From: Seriola aureovittata
Taxonomy: Eukaryota > Chordata > Actinopteri > Carangiformes > Carangidae
DNA: 64,000 bases
Assembly (NCBI RefSeq): GCF_021018895.1
Contig: NC_079368.1
Location: forward strand, 12,874,501-12,938,500
Direction: 5' to 3'
Part shown: piece by piece, positions 53,265 through 64,000 of the stretch
How positions within the stretch are numbered: the stretch's first letter is position 1
How the letters are laid out: each line of letters begins with the position of its first letter
Program-made: the position numbers and the translations under genes
The notes under the pieces: generated by a model
The model's input: only the letters and a program-made list of their open reading frames with translations
What the model was told of the DNA's origin: nothing
Database searches by the model: none

Positions 53265-54388
53265 TGCGTTGTTGTGTGTGTATCTGTGTCTGTGAACGTG
53301 TGTGTTGGGGTGGAGGGGGTCTTTCTCTACCATCATCTCTCAAAACTAGGCGAGCGCACACCCCTCTCAGATCAACAAAGCCCTAGTCGCACATTACTGT
53401 ACACGTCGATTCTACTGCAAAAACAGACTCCTGAAAACCTGTCAGAGACCCTGAAGATACGAGAAGGCTAACATTAAAAAAGGATGACCTTATTATACGT
53501 AGGAATGTGGGTTATATTTTTTTTTTCTGGCATGTAGACAGAGAAAAAGGTGATAATGGCAGGATGATATGTTTTATTTATTCATTTTGCTGATGTCTAT
53601 TTATTATTCAATAGCTCAGTGTGTTAGCTTCAAATGACATCCTAGGACTACAAGAGGCAAAATGTAAATGCACATCTACTTAGAGAGGAAAGGTGCGAGG
53701 AAGAAGGAATTTGTGTGTTAATATTGCAAGATCATGCTGTGATATAAATAAACATATGGCATATTTACTGAATGTAACTAACAAACGAAGACAGAAGAAG
53801 TGTAAATGAATTGTAATCAGAATATTCTACAAGATAGAAGTGGTGTGTGTGTGAGCAATTTTACAGTAAAATGTTCCAGTTTTATCTGAATGATAGAAAC
53901 ACCTGCGATTGCCCCAGCTGGCCATCTATTTAATCAATTAATGAATCGTGTTTCATTAAAGAAATTACCATTTTTAGCACCGTAATTCTGTTAAACAAAT
54001 ATTTTATCCTGTGACCTGTGAAATCAAGACATTTCATTTGAACTTTTTTGCATTCTACTTTCATTATCTTGCTCTTCATGTGGAAATAACCTACAATTAT
54101 GTGACAATCCTCATTACTCGTCAACAGCAGCATTATTGAATCATCATCCCATGGTCTGTGATCACACACTTTGGTCAGTTTATTTTTTTTTTTTTTTTTA
54201 CAACACTGGCTGCTGCTCTTGTCCTGCTGAAATCACCATGACATTATTCAACCTCTCGCCCATTACTCACAATTAGTTATTAATAAAATCAGAGGCCAGA
54301 ATTTATAGCCAATATATAAAATAATAATTTTGATACTCCCACAAACCTGTTGAGGTGTGTAATCAGTCACACATCTCTCTTTCTTTAT
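53262..54388. other. non-coding DNA, no gene seen
   Basis: AT-rich; T19-20 at about 54181-54199. Confidence 0.55.
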
Positions 54389-54456
54389 CTCTCTCTCTCT
54401 CACACACACATACACACACACACTCACGCACTCACACACTCACACCCACACACACA
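54389..54456. repeat. compound (CT)n/(CA)n microsatellite, interrupted
   Basis: CT units followed by CA units broken by CTCA and CCCA. It provides the first third of a 161-codon open frame that is not considered a gene. Confidence 0.9.
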
Positions 54457-54469
54457 AAGCCCTTTGTAC

Positions 54470-54830
54470 CGTCTTCCACACCAGCTCTCCTCCAGGGGCC
54501 AATACTGTGCTCCAAAGCCCTTTAGAGGGGCAGCAAGCCGTAAAATGACCCCATGCTGTCCCCGCTCGCCTCAGCCCCGCCTGGTTACGCCCGTTTCCCA
54601 GGGACCCGCTGAGGGTCCAATGCCCCTAGGCCTCCCTCTCACGCCACACTACCTCCCAGGGCCAAACGTTAACAGGGGCTCCTCACGGCGGACAATGGGA
54701 GCCGGGAAACGTGGGAAAGAAATGTCACAAGGCTCTCTGACAACCAAGGTTCGACCCCCTGACCTCCAGGGCTGGTCCCACTGGGCCTCTTTATGTAAAC
54801 ACAGGGTGTCCAAACAAAAGCAAACCCTGT
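54470..54830. promoter_or_regulatory. GC-rich island, candidate regulatory element
   Basis: A sharp rise in GC content within AT-rich DNA, with several CpGs and complex sequence and no family-like protein in any frame. A conserved element, unannotated promoter or old insertion are all possible. Confidence 0.25.
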
Positions 54831-57800
54831 GTTAATCAGATTCATAACCCGTGTGAGAAGATGTATAGGAGGTAAGGTGTGGAAGGCTTAGATTTAGACT
54901 GGTCACTGCTTTTTCACTAAACTGAAGAAATTATTTATCATGTTTTTTTTTTTTTTCTCCTCCGTTACTATTTATTTTCACATTAAAACTGCCGCTGAAA
55001 GACTTCGTAATTTGACCTAACTAACCCTTCATAATTATTCAGTTTTATTCTTTAATTAATATTGTCAACCAGTAATATAGAATTAAAATACATGATAGTC
55101 TTTAACGGGCTGAGGACGAAGACTGGGCAAGTGTCTGCTGTTTGAGCTCCCCACTGCCTTGTAAACAGTCCTGGTCATTTAACCTCTGACCTTGCAGCAA
55201 TCCGTCCACTGCCTCTCTCCATATGAGAAATACAGGTCAAATGAGGATATGGTCAGCCATGCCGCACCCTCCAAGGGATCGGGGGATGGGGTGGGGCGGG
55301 CTGCACTGAGTGGTGGACATAGGCAAAGTGGTTACTTAGCAATGGTAGGGGGGCCAATTTGTTGTGAAGCGGGGGGTTAACAAGAGAATGATTAGCACCA
55401 AGCAATGCTCGACTTAACCGCAGACTCTGTAGGTATGACTGGTTTTGCTGCAGTCAATGTGCGATTGGTTACAGTCATGTTGTGGTTTACTTTTACTCTA
55501 TTTTATAATTTTTCAGAAGTTCAATTTTGAACTGCTGAATGTTACAGAATATTATGTATTACTTGATTTGTAGGATACTAAAATTCAATTTGCAGATGGC
55601 CTTAAAAAAATTTAATCAAATGGTGAAATATAAAATGTTCTGGTCCCTTGCTGTTTGTGCTATTTAAGTATTTGTTAAAGAATTATGTTACAGAAAAAAG
55701 AAAAAAAAATAGTATCATTAGCACTTGAGCTCCCTGTTAACTAGGCCTTGTGTTACTTCTTCTTCACGGGTCAGATAATTATAGTGATGGGCAGTGAGGC
55801 AGCTGGTCATCCTATTTACAGACAATGGGCCTAACCTGTTTGCTCAAGCTCTTGACAAGGTCCTATTGATGACCTCATTGGTACAAGAGCACATGTGTAG
55901 GTCAGACCGCTGTGGTCACTAGAGGTCAGAGTTCACGAACTAAACACCACGACCTCGTTCCCAGGAGACTCTTGCTGATGGACTCCTGTGCTAGTTAGTG
56001 GACATCATTAAGGAGGCTGGACAAGTAAAGGATTAATGGCCCTGGACGTGATGAGCTGCTAACCTTGCAGTCACAGTTATGACCAAAAAGCAGAAAAAAA
56101 AACAAAAAAAACAGCAAATAGTGACAGCAAACAGTCGGGAGGTTATGGCCACAAATGTATGGCACTTTCATGTGTTAACTGCAATTTGCAACAATAGCAT
56201 CACACCAGTTGCACACGTTCAATGTTGATGACAACGGGAACCATCACTGACCTTGATATACTGTGATGCTGCAGTAGAGGCAAATACATTGAGTTTTAAC
56301 ACAGAGGAAGAATAAGACCACATTGTAGTCATCAAATTCCAGTCCAACACCTGCCAACATAAAGGGCCATGATAGAAAGCATTTCAGTTTAAAAAGGGGG
56401 GGGCAAAAATATGCACAGCAAGTCATTAACAATGCAGAACTGTGAGTAGGAAACGATAATTAACTCTCTAGATGGGGTCTTTGGAGGGACAGTCTTTGAG
56501 GATTGCATTTTTCAGTGTTGAGCTCAAGGTTAACTACTCTGCATGGAAATAAGGGGCCAGAGGTGCAGCATTTCCTGACCATGAGCTACATCCAGGATTA
56601 GCATGTTAATATGTGTTTTGTATCCATATGAGCATTTGCATGGTAGTTTTCATCTGAATTAGCGCCGACTCGGTTGGGTTCTATTATCCATCCAAAAGCA
56701 TCATAACTGCAACCTCTTGCATAACAGCTTACTCGCTGCCCTTCTCCACCTTATTCCAGCCGCCTTGCATTTCTCCACCTCCTTCTCCTCTTCATCATCA
56801 CCATCATCACCACCACCATGACCGCATGCAAACCTCAAACCTACACGATCGTCCTATCTATATGAGTATAGATGAGATGCCGCATTGTCCCATGTCTCCT
56901 TGTAACCCCCATGGTCATAACTCTGTCTGCATGGCCTGTGATCGTTTATGAGCACTTTACATGAAGATCACTCTCACAAACAACGCCCTTCAGCCAGTAA
57001 TGAAAGCCAAGCGTCAAAGCTGAAGATCAATGTCAGGTTAAGAGATTTGTGACAGGGCCTGTTTGTATGTAGATGACCCCAAAAGTAAAGAGGATCTCAA
57101 AGGGATCTGGATAGGAAACAGTGTGAGGTAAACTGTGATCCATTATGTTAGGTGACATTTTGGTCTATTAAATCCTCAAATAATGGGTACATGAAAACCT
57201 TTTTGAGCTGATTTCAGGTTCAAACAGCCTTGACAAAAAGATTAAAAAAGTAAAGAGATAGCATCATTCTTGACCTTGAAAATCATCTTAATTCAAGGTC
57301 TTCTTGGCTTTTTCCAGATAAACAGCAAGAGAGCAAACACAAACCACTGATGACCATGAGATGCAGAAAAGGCTAGTGACTGAACCTTGAGTTAAGATTA
57401 TTTTGTCAACTACTCTAGAAAACGATATTTGTTATGAAAAATATGTTATGAATTGCAATGAATGCAAATAAGCTATGAATTGTTTTTTGCTTAAAAATGA
57501 ATAACATTTGAGGGAGCATATATTAAACAAATAAAACATCCAGTACTATTATACACATATATACATATAATTATGATATGAATTGGGATTAAAAATGTCA
57601 TTGCAAGTTTCAAAACTAGTCGTCCAGAGCAAAATGTTTGTCTGGAGCTTGATATTGATAAATCTCCTTGAAGCCACAGGCAAACAGAACTAAACTGAAT
57701 CCCCAAACTGGGACACTCAACCAGTAGCTGAGGTCAAGGGTTAAATGACTGAGGTCAGAGAGTCTTGAACCTCTGTCGAGGGACCTCTCAGATCAATGAA

Positions 57801-58189
57801 TGGGTGTTGAACATGTGTACTCATTGTAGGGGATTGATTAGAGGATGGATAAGTGTCAGAGCGGTTCATTGGTCTCTGGTCAGTGTTACTAAGAATAATG
57901 CTGCTATCCTATCTTTATAAAAGAACAATAGGATATGATAAAAAACAAACAACCAAACGTTTTCACTGACAAGTCAAAGTATACGACTGAAAAGCCAATA
58001 AGTTATCCAAATTACACACCAAAATACTTCATATTTAGCTGTTCTGTTTAGAACACACATTATCTGAGACCTTACGCCTTTATGATGTGACAAATGCTGT
58101 AGTTGCGGTTTGGTTTGGTATAGAGAAAGATCATTGAGGAAACATTGTTATTTGCTGCAAAACGACGAATTTGTGGGGGACCTTTGTTG
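54831..58189. other. non-coding DNA with nuclear-receptor half-sites
   Basis: No gene seen. Half-site pairs are AGGTCA-g-AGTTCA (DR1) at 55923-55935, TGACCTTGA (57271-57279) facing TCAAGGTC (57293-57300), and two AGGTCA at 57731 and 57752. An octamer-like ATTTGCAT lies at about 56634-56641. G-runs of 8 lie near 56396. Confidence 0.4.
55923..55935 (+). promoter_or_regulatory. DR1-type nuclear-receptor element
   Basis: AGGTCA, one spacer base, AGTTCA: a direct repeat with 1-bp spacing, the kind bound by RXR heterodimers, HNF4 and COUP-TF family receptors. Another AGGTCA lies about 20 bp upstream. Short sites like this occur by chance. Confidence 0.3.
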
Positions 58190-58320
58190 TCATGGTTAAA
58201 ATAATTACCAACTGGTTAAGAGTCAGGAATGATTGTGGTTTAAAAAAAAAGACAATGTTGGAGAGGGGAAACAAATCCAGTGTTTTGTTGACTCATCCAT
58301 CCATCTCATCCTATGCAGGT
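58190..58320 (+). repeat. interspersed repeat, copy B (partial)
   Basis: GGTTAAAATAATTACCA at about 58194 and GTGTTTTGTTGACTCATCC at 58280-58298 correspond to GGTTAAAATCATTAACA and GTGTTTTGTTGACCCATCC in copy A near 49480 and 49581. Divergence suggests an old family. Confidence 0.6.
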
Positions 58321-58557
58321 TTTGTTGCTCTATAATAATGTCTGCCACGCTAGAGGCATCATCACTCGAACGTAAACATACTGTATGTCATTTTGGGGAA
58401 CTTGCTGAAACAACTGTAGGTTTTCCCGGGAGGACCGTGCACCGACAGGCACCAAAGAAAATAAACTTGACATTTAATATAGAGATACCTGTTCCACTTC
58501 TTCTGTCTCCTTGAAACCTTGACTGCCTGGCGTTGACCTGACGCTGTGACCAGACTT

Positions 58558-58588
58558 GGCCCAGGCTGTGCCCAGGCTGTGCCCAGGC
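58558..58588. repeat. CCCAGGCTGTG minisatellite, about 3 units
   Basis: Two full 11-bp units and a partial third. Confidence 0.9.
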
Positions 58589-58804
58589 AGGTACCAGCTC
58601 AGATCAGCACCCCACTCTTTGGCTTGGGCCAGAAATTAAAATACGTCTCCCCCTTTGCCTACTTTCATCTACAGCCAACTGTCCAGCCAAGCATACCCTA
58701 TGCCTCCTCACCCCTGCCTCCTCTTATCCTCGTCCTCCTCCTGCCTCTGCTTTCTCTCTCATGCAGGAGACCAAGAGTGGCATGCAGGGACAAACCTGAA
58801 ACCT

Positions 58805-58832
58805 TAAAAAAAAAGAAGAAGAAGAAGAAGAA
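58805..58832. repeat. A-rich (AAG)n simple repeat
   Basis: A run of A followed by six AAG/AGA units. It produces the poly-Lys / poly-Phe frames on the two strands. Confidence 0.9.
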
Positions 58833-58839
58833 AACGGGA

Positions 58840-60360
58840 GGGGACATTGAAGGGTGGGGATGGTGAGGAAGAAAGGAGGCGAGGAGAAAAAGAGAAACGC
58901 ACATTGTACTTTTCAAATGGATGGGAAATGATTCGCTGGGATTTGCTGACAATTATACGGTGGGGTTTAATCAATTCGGACCATTCACAGCGTGGAGAGG
59001 GCTGATCCCCCAGTACAAAGGAACAGACCGTGGGAGGGCGGTACCTGAGAAAGCGCCGGCCTGGTGTAAGTAACATGAGGCAACACTCCCCTCCCCACAC
59101 ATTGCACCGCAGCATATGGCCCCTCTCTGAACTTATTAGCTGGCGGATTAAGGCCAATCGCAGAGACCCAAGGGCCTGTGGCTGCCACCATCGCACCCTC
59201 CCTCGCTCCCCTTCACCCCTAAGAATGAGGCTGATTGACAAGGGACATTGTGTTGGGCACCTAGATTGCCACACCCCTCACTTACCCTGTCATGTGGTGC
59301 AGTTTGATGAGGTTATTTGGTAGAGAGAACAGCATCTGACCATTAACCTTACAGCCATAGAACTCACTGTACATACGCTTACAAATTACTGCCTCGTGTT
59401 ACATCGGAACAGCTCCCGTCAAACTTGTCTACATCATAATATTTCATAAGATAATTTTACCTTTTTTGCCCTGACCACTATGGTAATTCTACCTGCAAAT
59501 TAGCAAGCTGCTCGGCTATCGAGTGGATTAAAAGCACCTGAATGTGAACACACAGATTAGCCCTGTAGATATGAAGTCTAATTAGCATCTCATTGCAACT
59601 CGACATGCGAGCTCAACATGAGTGCAGACACGCTGAGAGAAAAGGCTGCATTGGCCAGGGGTTGATTATAGGTCCATTATGCACACAGTACTTAGTGATG
59701 GGCTGAGAGTAGGAATTAAGAGCTTGATGGCTACTGCGAGGGGACCTGGGCTGAAGTACAGGGGTGTTAGCAGTCAACAGGGTCTCAGGTCTACAGGAGG
59801 CCAAGACTGGGGGAGGCTATACAGTAGTCTCTGGCCTTCCTGAGTATTCATGGAGAGAGATTTGACAAGAGAGGAGCCCCCTATTTAAGCCCTCATTTGA
59901 TCTGGCAAGCGGCAGGTGATCCTCTGCCTCTTTTTGTGTCAGACCACAGGGGTTTGCCGACCCCTCATGACCTGTCTTACCTGGCGCCCTTCAGGACACC
60001 TCATTTAGAGAGGAAGAGTATCCACCCATTGCGGATCTCCACCTGGACACAGGGCGGCAGGGTCAGCTCCATACTGAGACAGCAGGGATGCTCAAGGCCT
60101 GCTTTGCTAATCCCCTCACATACTAGGAGATGTTTGAGGACCCAGAGGTCAGAGATGGAGCAGAGAAGCCATCTTCCTGGTTCTTTTAGACAGGATTAGA
60201 GGCCCAGCAGGGGTGGGTCTTCAGGAGCAAGGCCTCGCGCTTGGAAATCACGCTTGGAAGATGGCCCAGCTTTGGTCCACTTCCCTCCTGAGACCACACG
60301 TGACCTATGACCTCACAGAAGTAGCGCCAAGCCACAACTTATGCTGAGAAGCACAACAAT
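58840..60360. promoter_or_regulatory. extended GC-richer complex region, candidate conserved element cluster
   Basis: About 1.5 kb of non-repetitive sequence, richer in GC than its flanks and dense in AT-rich homeodomain-like cores (for example GGTTTAATCAATTCGG near 58962 and GCGGATTAAGGCCAAT near 59143). Open frames on both strands overlap without family resemblance, and the best-looking one near 60010-60150 is broken by TAG. It fits a cluster of conserved regulatory elements; no alignment was possible. Confidence 0.25.
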
Positions 60361-61688
60361 GGTGAGTCTATCACAGCTACAGAGTTGACAAAATGCAGTA
60401 TCGCCTATTGTGGGAAACCTCTTCTCCGTTTTATGGTTCTCTCCGAGTGAGTTCTTGTTTGTTTGTTTGTTTGTTTGCTTTCGTGAAGGAGTTGTCGTTA
60501 GGCGAGAGCCGAACAGTTGATCTTTAATGAGAGGGGAAATCCTCTCCCCCTTCCCCCTGCTGGATGGTTCTCTATACCTTATCTTTTACCCCCACCCCCA
60601 CTCCCCCTGCTTGCTTTCATGTGTGTCTCGTCATTCTAGGGTGAGTGACTGCGCCTCAGACTTGCGTCTTTCAGAACCAATGATTAATGCTCTTTGAGGG
60701 TGGGTGGGGGGGTACACGGGGGGTTGTGTGCACTGCATCTCACTGTCTTTACATACAAAGCAAAAGACCCTGCTTTTTCCTACACAAACAATGACACCAC
60801 AGAGGAAGCAGTGGTAAGAGAAACATCCAGGCAGCTGGTGCTCCACAGACATAGACATGGACTTTCAAATAGTCAAATAGTTTTTTTTTTTTCTCACAGA
60901 TCTCCAGACGAACCCACCTTGGTCCAATCAACACTTCTGCACTTTGTATCTCACCATTTCTGACACTCTCTCACCTCTGAGAACACCCCAGAAGCCCGGC
61001 CTCTCTCATCACAAGCTTTTCTCACAACAAAATTAGCCACAGTATGGGCGAGTGAGAAAAAACTATTTTCAGAGCGAATATATCCAGGGCTAAACAAATA
61101 TGGCAAATGAGATGAATGTAGATGAGACCAAAAATACAAACCATTGTATTCAGAAAACATTTATCCATAATTGCATTTGGATTACATTTGATTTAATTCC
61201 ATCACTCTTTCCCTTATTGAATGATAATAAAAATCATAAAAGAATGAGCTTATCAGCGATCACCACACTAAATGCTTGTAATGCTCAATAGCATTTAGCA
61301 GAGGCTATTAGATAACCATAGTGATAAAACCTAGAATAGCATCAATGCAAGGGTAACTGTTAACATTTCAGATTAGCTCCATGCTGAACTTCGGGGTTCA
61401 TTTGGTTGCATTTGCTTCCATTATCGACTGAATAAGCAGATCTGGCTGGCAGAGATCCATTTCTCTCCACACACTGTAGCACTCTATCTCTGTCTGAGCC
61501 CACTCAAATCACGTTAGACAGTCAAATCAGGTTAGCTCCTCTTTAGCTTCTAACGTACTTTTAATTCAAAGCATCACTTCATCGACACCAGACGTGTTGG
61601 CATGCCAGAGCCCGAGTTGTCAGTGCCTCTGCACTGATCCACATCCACTGGGGTCAGACAGATCAGGATACTGAGCCAGTCTGTTCGA

Positions 61689-61690
<2 letters not shown>
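60361..61690. other. non-coding DNA, no gene seen
   Basis: A (TTTG)5 tract at about 60456-60478. The rest is unremarkable. Confidence 0.5.
60456..60478. repeat. (GTTT)n tetranucleotide repeat
   Basis: About five GTTT units ending TTGC. Confidence 0.9.
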
Positions 61691-61691
<1 letters not shown>

Positions 61692-61749
<58 letters not shown>

Positions 61750-61791
61750 ACTCTGTGTGTGTGTGTGTGTGTGTGTGTGGGGGGGGGGGGG
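61692..61791. repeat. two (TG)n tracts plus poly(G)
   Basis: (TG)28 at 61692-61748, a TCACTC interruption, a further (TG)n to 61778, then G13 at 61779-61791. Confidence 0.95.
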
Positions 61792-64000
61792 TGTTGGACC
61801 ATGAGTTATTTTAGGGTTGGATGAGAAGAGTTACTGACAATCTGGCAGTCCTTCACACTGACATGTGTGTTTGTTGGTACACACAGCCCGTCACAGGCCT
61901 CCGTGACCCTGCGCTGTCACCGAGGGTTGAGTGCGTGACAACATGCTGCTGTTTGTGCTGCGGAGGACCACAGTTTGTTGAGGGTGGGTTGGTGTGGGCA
62001 AGGACAAGTGTGGGGGTTGGAGCTTAGGACAGAGGTTGTGTCAAAACTGCCAGTCTCTGTGGTTATTGTAGGGCATGGAAATACACCCACTGAAGTGTTT
62101 TCCCACGATCATGACTCCAAATTGATTTGCACATTTATTACACAAAATGTGAATCAGAACAATGTAAAAACTTAAGCTGATATCTTCATATTTTTATGCT
62201 GAAACAACAGATTTCATTCTTCTCAAAAAGGTAAAAATGGCAAGTATAGAAATAAAGAGCATCTTTTTGGACAATATAGATGAGGATCATCAAAACTGAC
62301 AGTTCTTATCCATACGTCACTCGTCATGTGAACTTCGTGATTGTATTGGCCATTCATTTCTGACTGACCGCAAATTCACGTGAAAAGCAGACTTATAGGC
62401 AGAGAGTCACACTGTGCATTACCTATAATGAATCAATAGGGTAGAACAGCAGCAGTACTGAAATGCAGTATTTCATAGCTTTTTACTCCCAGGGTTTGGT
62501 GTTGACATTGTTAGAGTACATCTACAAACCAGGCTGGATTTATCAACTGCCCCTGCTCTTATCCCTCTCGCTGTCTGTCCATTTCTATAAGCAAAAAGGT
62601 TCCAGGGAGCAAAGAGATGTACAAGGTGCAATGAAAGAGAAACACACTCTCTGTTAGAAGTCGAATTGCTGAATCCTTTCATGTGCCTGAGGCCACACTT
62701 GCCTCATGTAAGACTAAATAAACCTCTTTTAAACAGAGATCCCGTTATATTGCCGCTAAGAAGACCTCTCATTATGCCAGTTCTGCTTTTTTACATTGAG
62801 CCAAACAAAGCTCTGCCCCTAAGACTACCTGACCATATATGAAATAAATAAAAAAAAACCACAGGGCTTAGACTGAGCTGGTGAGGTTTTAAGTTGCAAG
62901 AATAAAAGCAAAACTCCTATAACTAGATTTAAAAACATCTTGCACTGTCTGCTTTTTTTTTTATCATATTGGAGATATTGGTTACTGCATGATTCCTAAA
63001 TAATCTCTCATGACTTCACTGTCTTAGACATTTTACTAATACTGTATCTCCCTAATGTCTTTCTCCTGCACCATTTCTCTGCTTCTGCAGTGGCATTTTG
63101 TTGCACTCCACACACATGGAACAATTACACTCTTGAAAATAACTGAGACGTGCAGGTTGGTTCTGACTCATGTACATGCCAGGAGGTGGAGTCAGGTAGT
63201 CTGATTGTCTGAGGCTAATAACAGTAGAGTGGGAGGAAGAGGTGCACAGAGGAGATGTTAAAAAGGCTATAAGGCTTACAGTGGGTGTAGGAGGATGTCT
63301 GGGTCTAAACGTGTGTGTGTGTGTGTGTTTGCATGAGGGCACAGTGTAAGTGTAGGCACAGTGTGATACGCTAACCCTATTCTGATGAATGTGTGGGATG
63401 TGAGGACAGTTGCGGAGCCCCAGAGCCAATCTGTTCAGGACCCTCACTGTAGCCTGAGGGCCTCCTCAGTGCCTTCCTCTACCTGTCTGTCTCTATTTTC
63501 CACTGTTCTGCTACTCAAACACTCCTGGATTGTCTGAATAAAAATGTTTCCCTTGTAGTTTTGAGTGGGTGCATTTCTAACTTTTTTGTGGGAAATTCCA
63601 CAGCTTAAGTCCTAAAAAAAAAAATCTGAAAAATGACTCAGAAGTATTAATCAATAAATAAAAGTTGAGATGTGTTGAGTTGTGATTTGATTTTATAATG
63701 CTCCTTGCTATTATGCAAGAAAATATGATTCGACAAATCAAATTCACATCCAACTAACTATTCTTCAAAAGATAAACCTTGTCAATAATTAGCTGAAAAT
63801 GTATTTTTAATATTTCTCCAAGCCATTATTAGCATTATTTTTGCTGACAAGTCCATCCCATCATTAAAAATGACTCACATTAAGCCAAATGCATAATGCC
63901 CTCCTCTGTTGAGACTGTGAATTAGCTGCTTCGTTACAATACAGTACAGAGGGAAGCCTCACGACAATCACTCCGCAGCAACACTGTAATAACTGTGCTG
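61792..64000. other. non-coding DNA, no gene seen
   Basis: A (GT)9 tract at 63311-63328. A 131-codon minus-strand frame (63052-63447) crosses that tract and is not recognised. AT-rich to the end of the window. Confidence 0.5.

Noticed and set aside
54748..54760. GGTTCGACCCC as a tRNA T-arm or B-box
   Set aside because: No matching A-box or cloverleaf upstream at the right distance; a chance B-box-like match.
54350..54835. 161-codon plus-strand open frame
   Set aside because: Begins in a CT/CA microsatellite and continues through a GC-rich block with few stops. No family resemblance or splice support.
59897..60199. 100-codon open frame and a parallel frame reading EEEYPPIADLHLDTG
   Set aside because: The better-looking frame is broken by TAG, and neither is recognised or has splice partners. 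Kept only as part of a candidate regulatory region.

Overview
The window looks like nuclear DNA of a ray-finned, probably percomorph, fish. The only gene that can be read confidently is a complete 12-exon, plus-strand orthologue of the multipass membrane protein gene TMEM161B (15471-29546, coding part). The assembled protein is 492 residues and collinear with the vertebrate family end to end. A teleost is suggested by the short introns (93-135 bp for introns 4, 6, 7 and 11), very abundant (CA)n/(TG)n microsatellites, and a fold-back MITE of a kind common in fish. No bacterial operon, CRISPR array, rRNA, tRNA or intact retroelement was found.

Layout. 1 to about 15.0 kb is AT-rich upstream non-coding DNA with microsatellites and a few GC-richer blocks that look like conserved non-coding or regulatory DNA (about 6.2-6.5 and 8.4-8.8 kb). 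About 15.0-15.5 kb is the tmem161b promoter, 5' UTR and first coding exon, which codes for the initiator Met only. 15.5-29.5 kb holds the gene body. Intron 5 carries near-consensus U12-type (minor spliceosome) signals. Intron 9 holds what looks like a decayed copy of the start of exon 10. Intron 10 holds a long hairpin whose loop duplicates 24 bp found about 1 kb downstream. 29.5 to about 33.1 kb is the likely 3' UTR, with a plausible poly(A) signal at 33097. From about 33.1 to 64 kb no convincing gene is visible. This part has microsatellites (one (AC)49 tract), a 562-bp fold-back MITE, two related copies of an interspersed repeat, homopolymers, a TATA/CCAAT promoter-like block at about 51.8-52.0 kb, and GC-richer islands that could be conserved regulatory DNA.

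Context. In human, TMEM161B lies in a gene-poor regulatory landscape next to MEF2C and the miR-9-2 host RNA. A lone gene flanked by long non-coding DNA fits that picture, but no miR-9 hairpin or MEF2C exon was found here. I see no new multi-gene system. The most interesting signals are intragenic: the minor intron, the exon-10 fossil, the intron-10 hairpin and duplication, and an overlapping upstream ORF.
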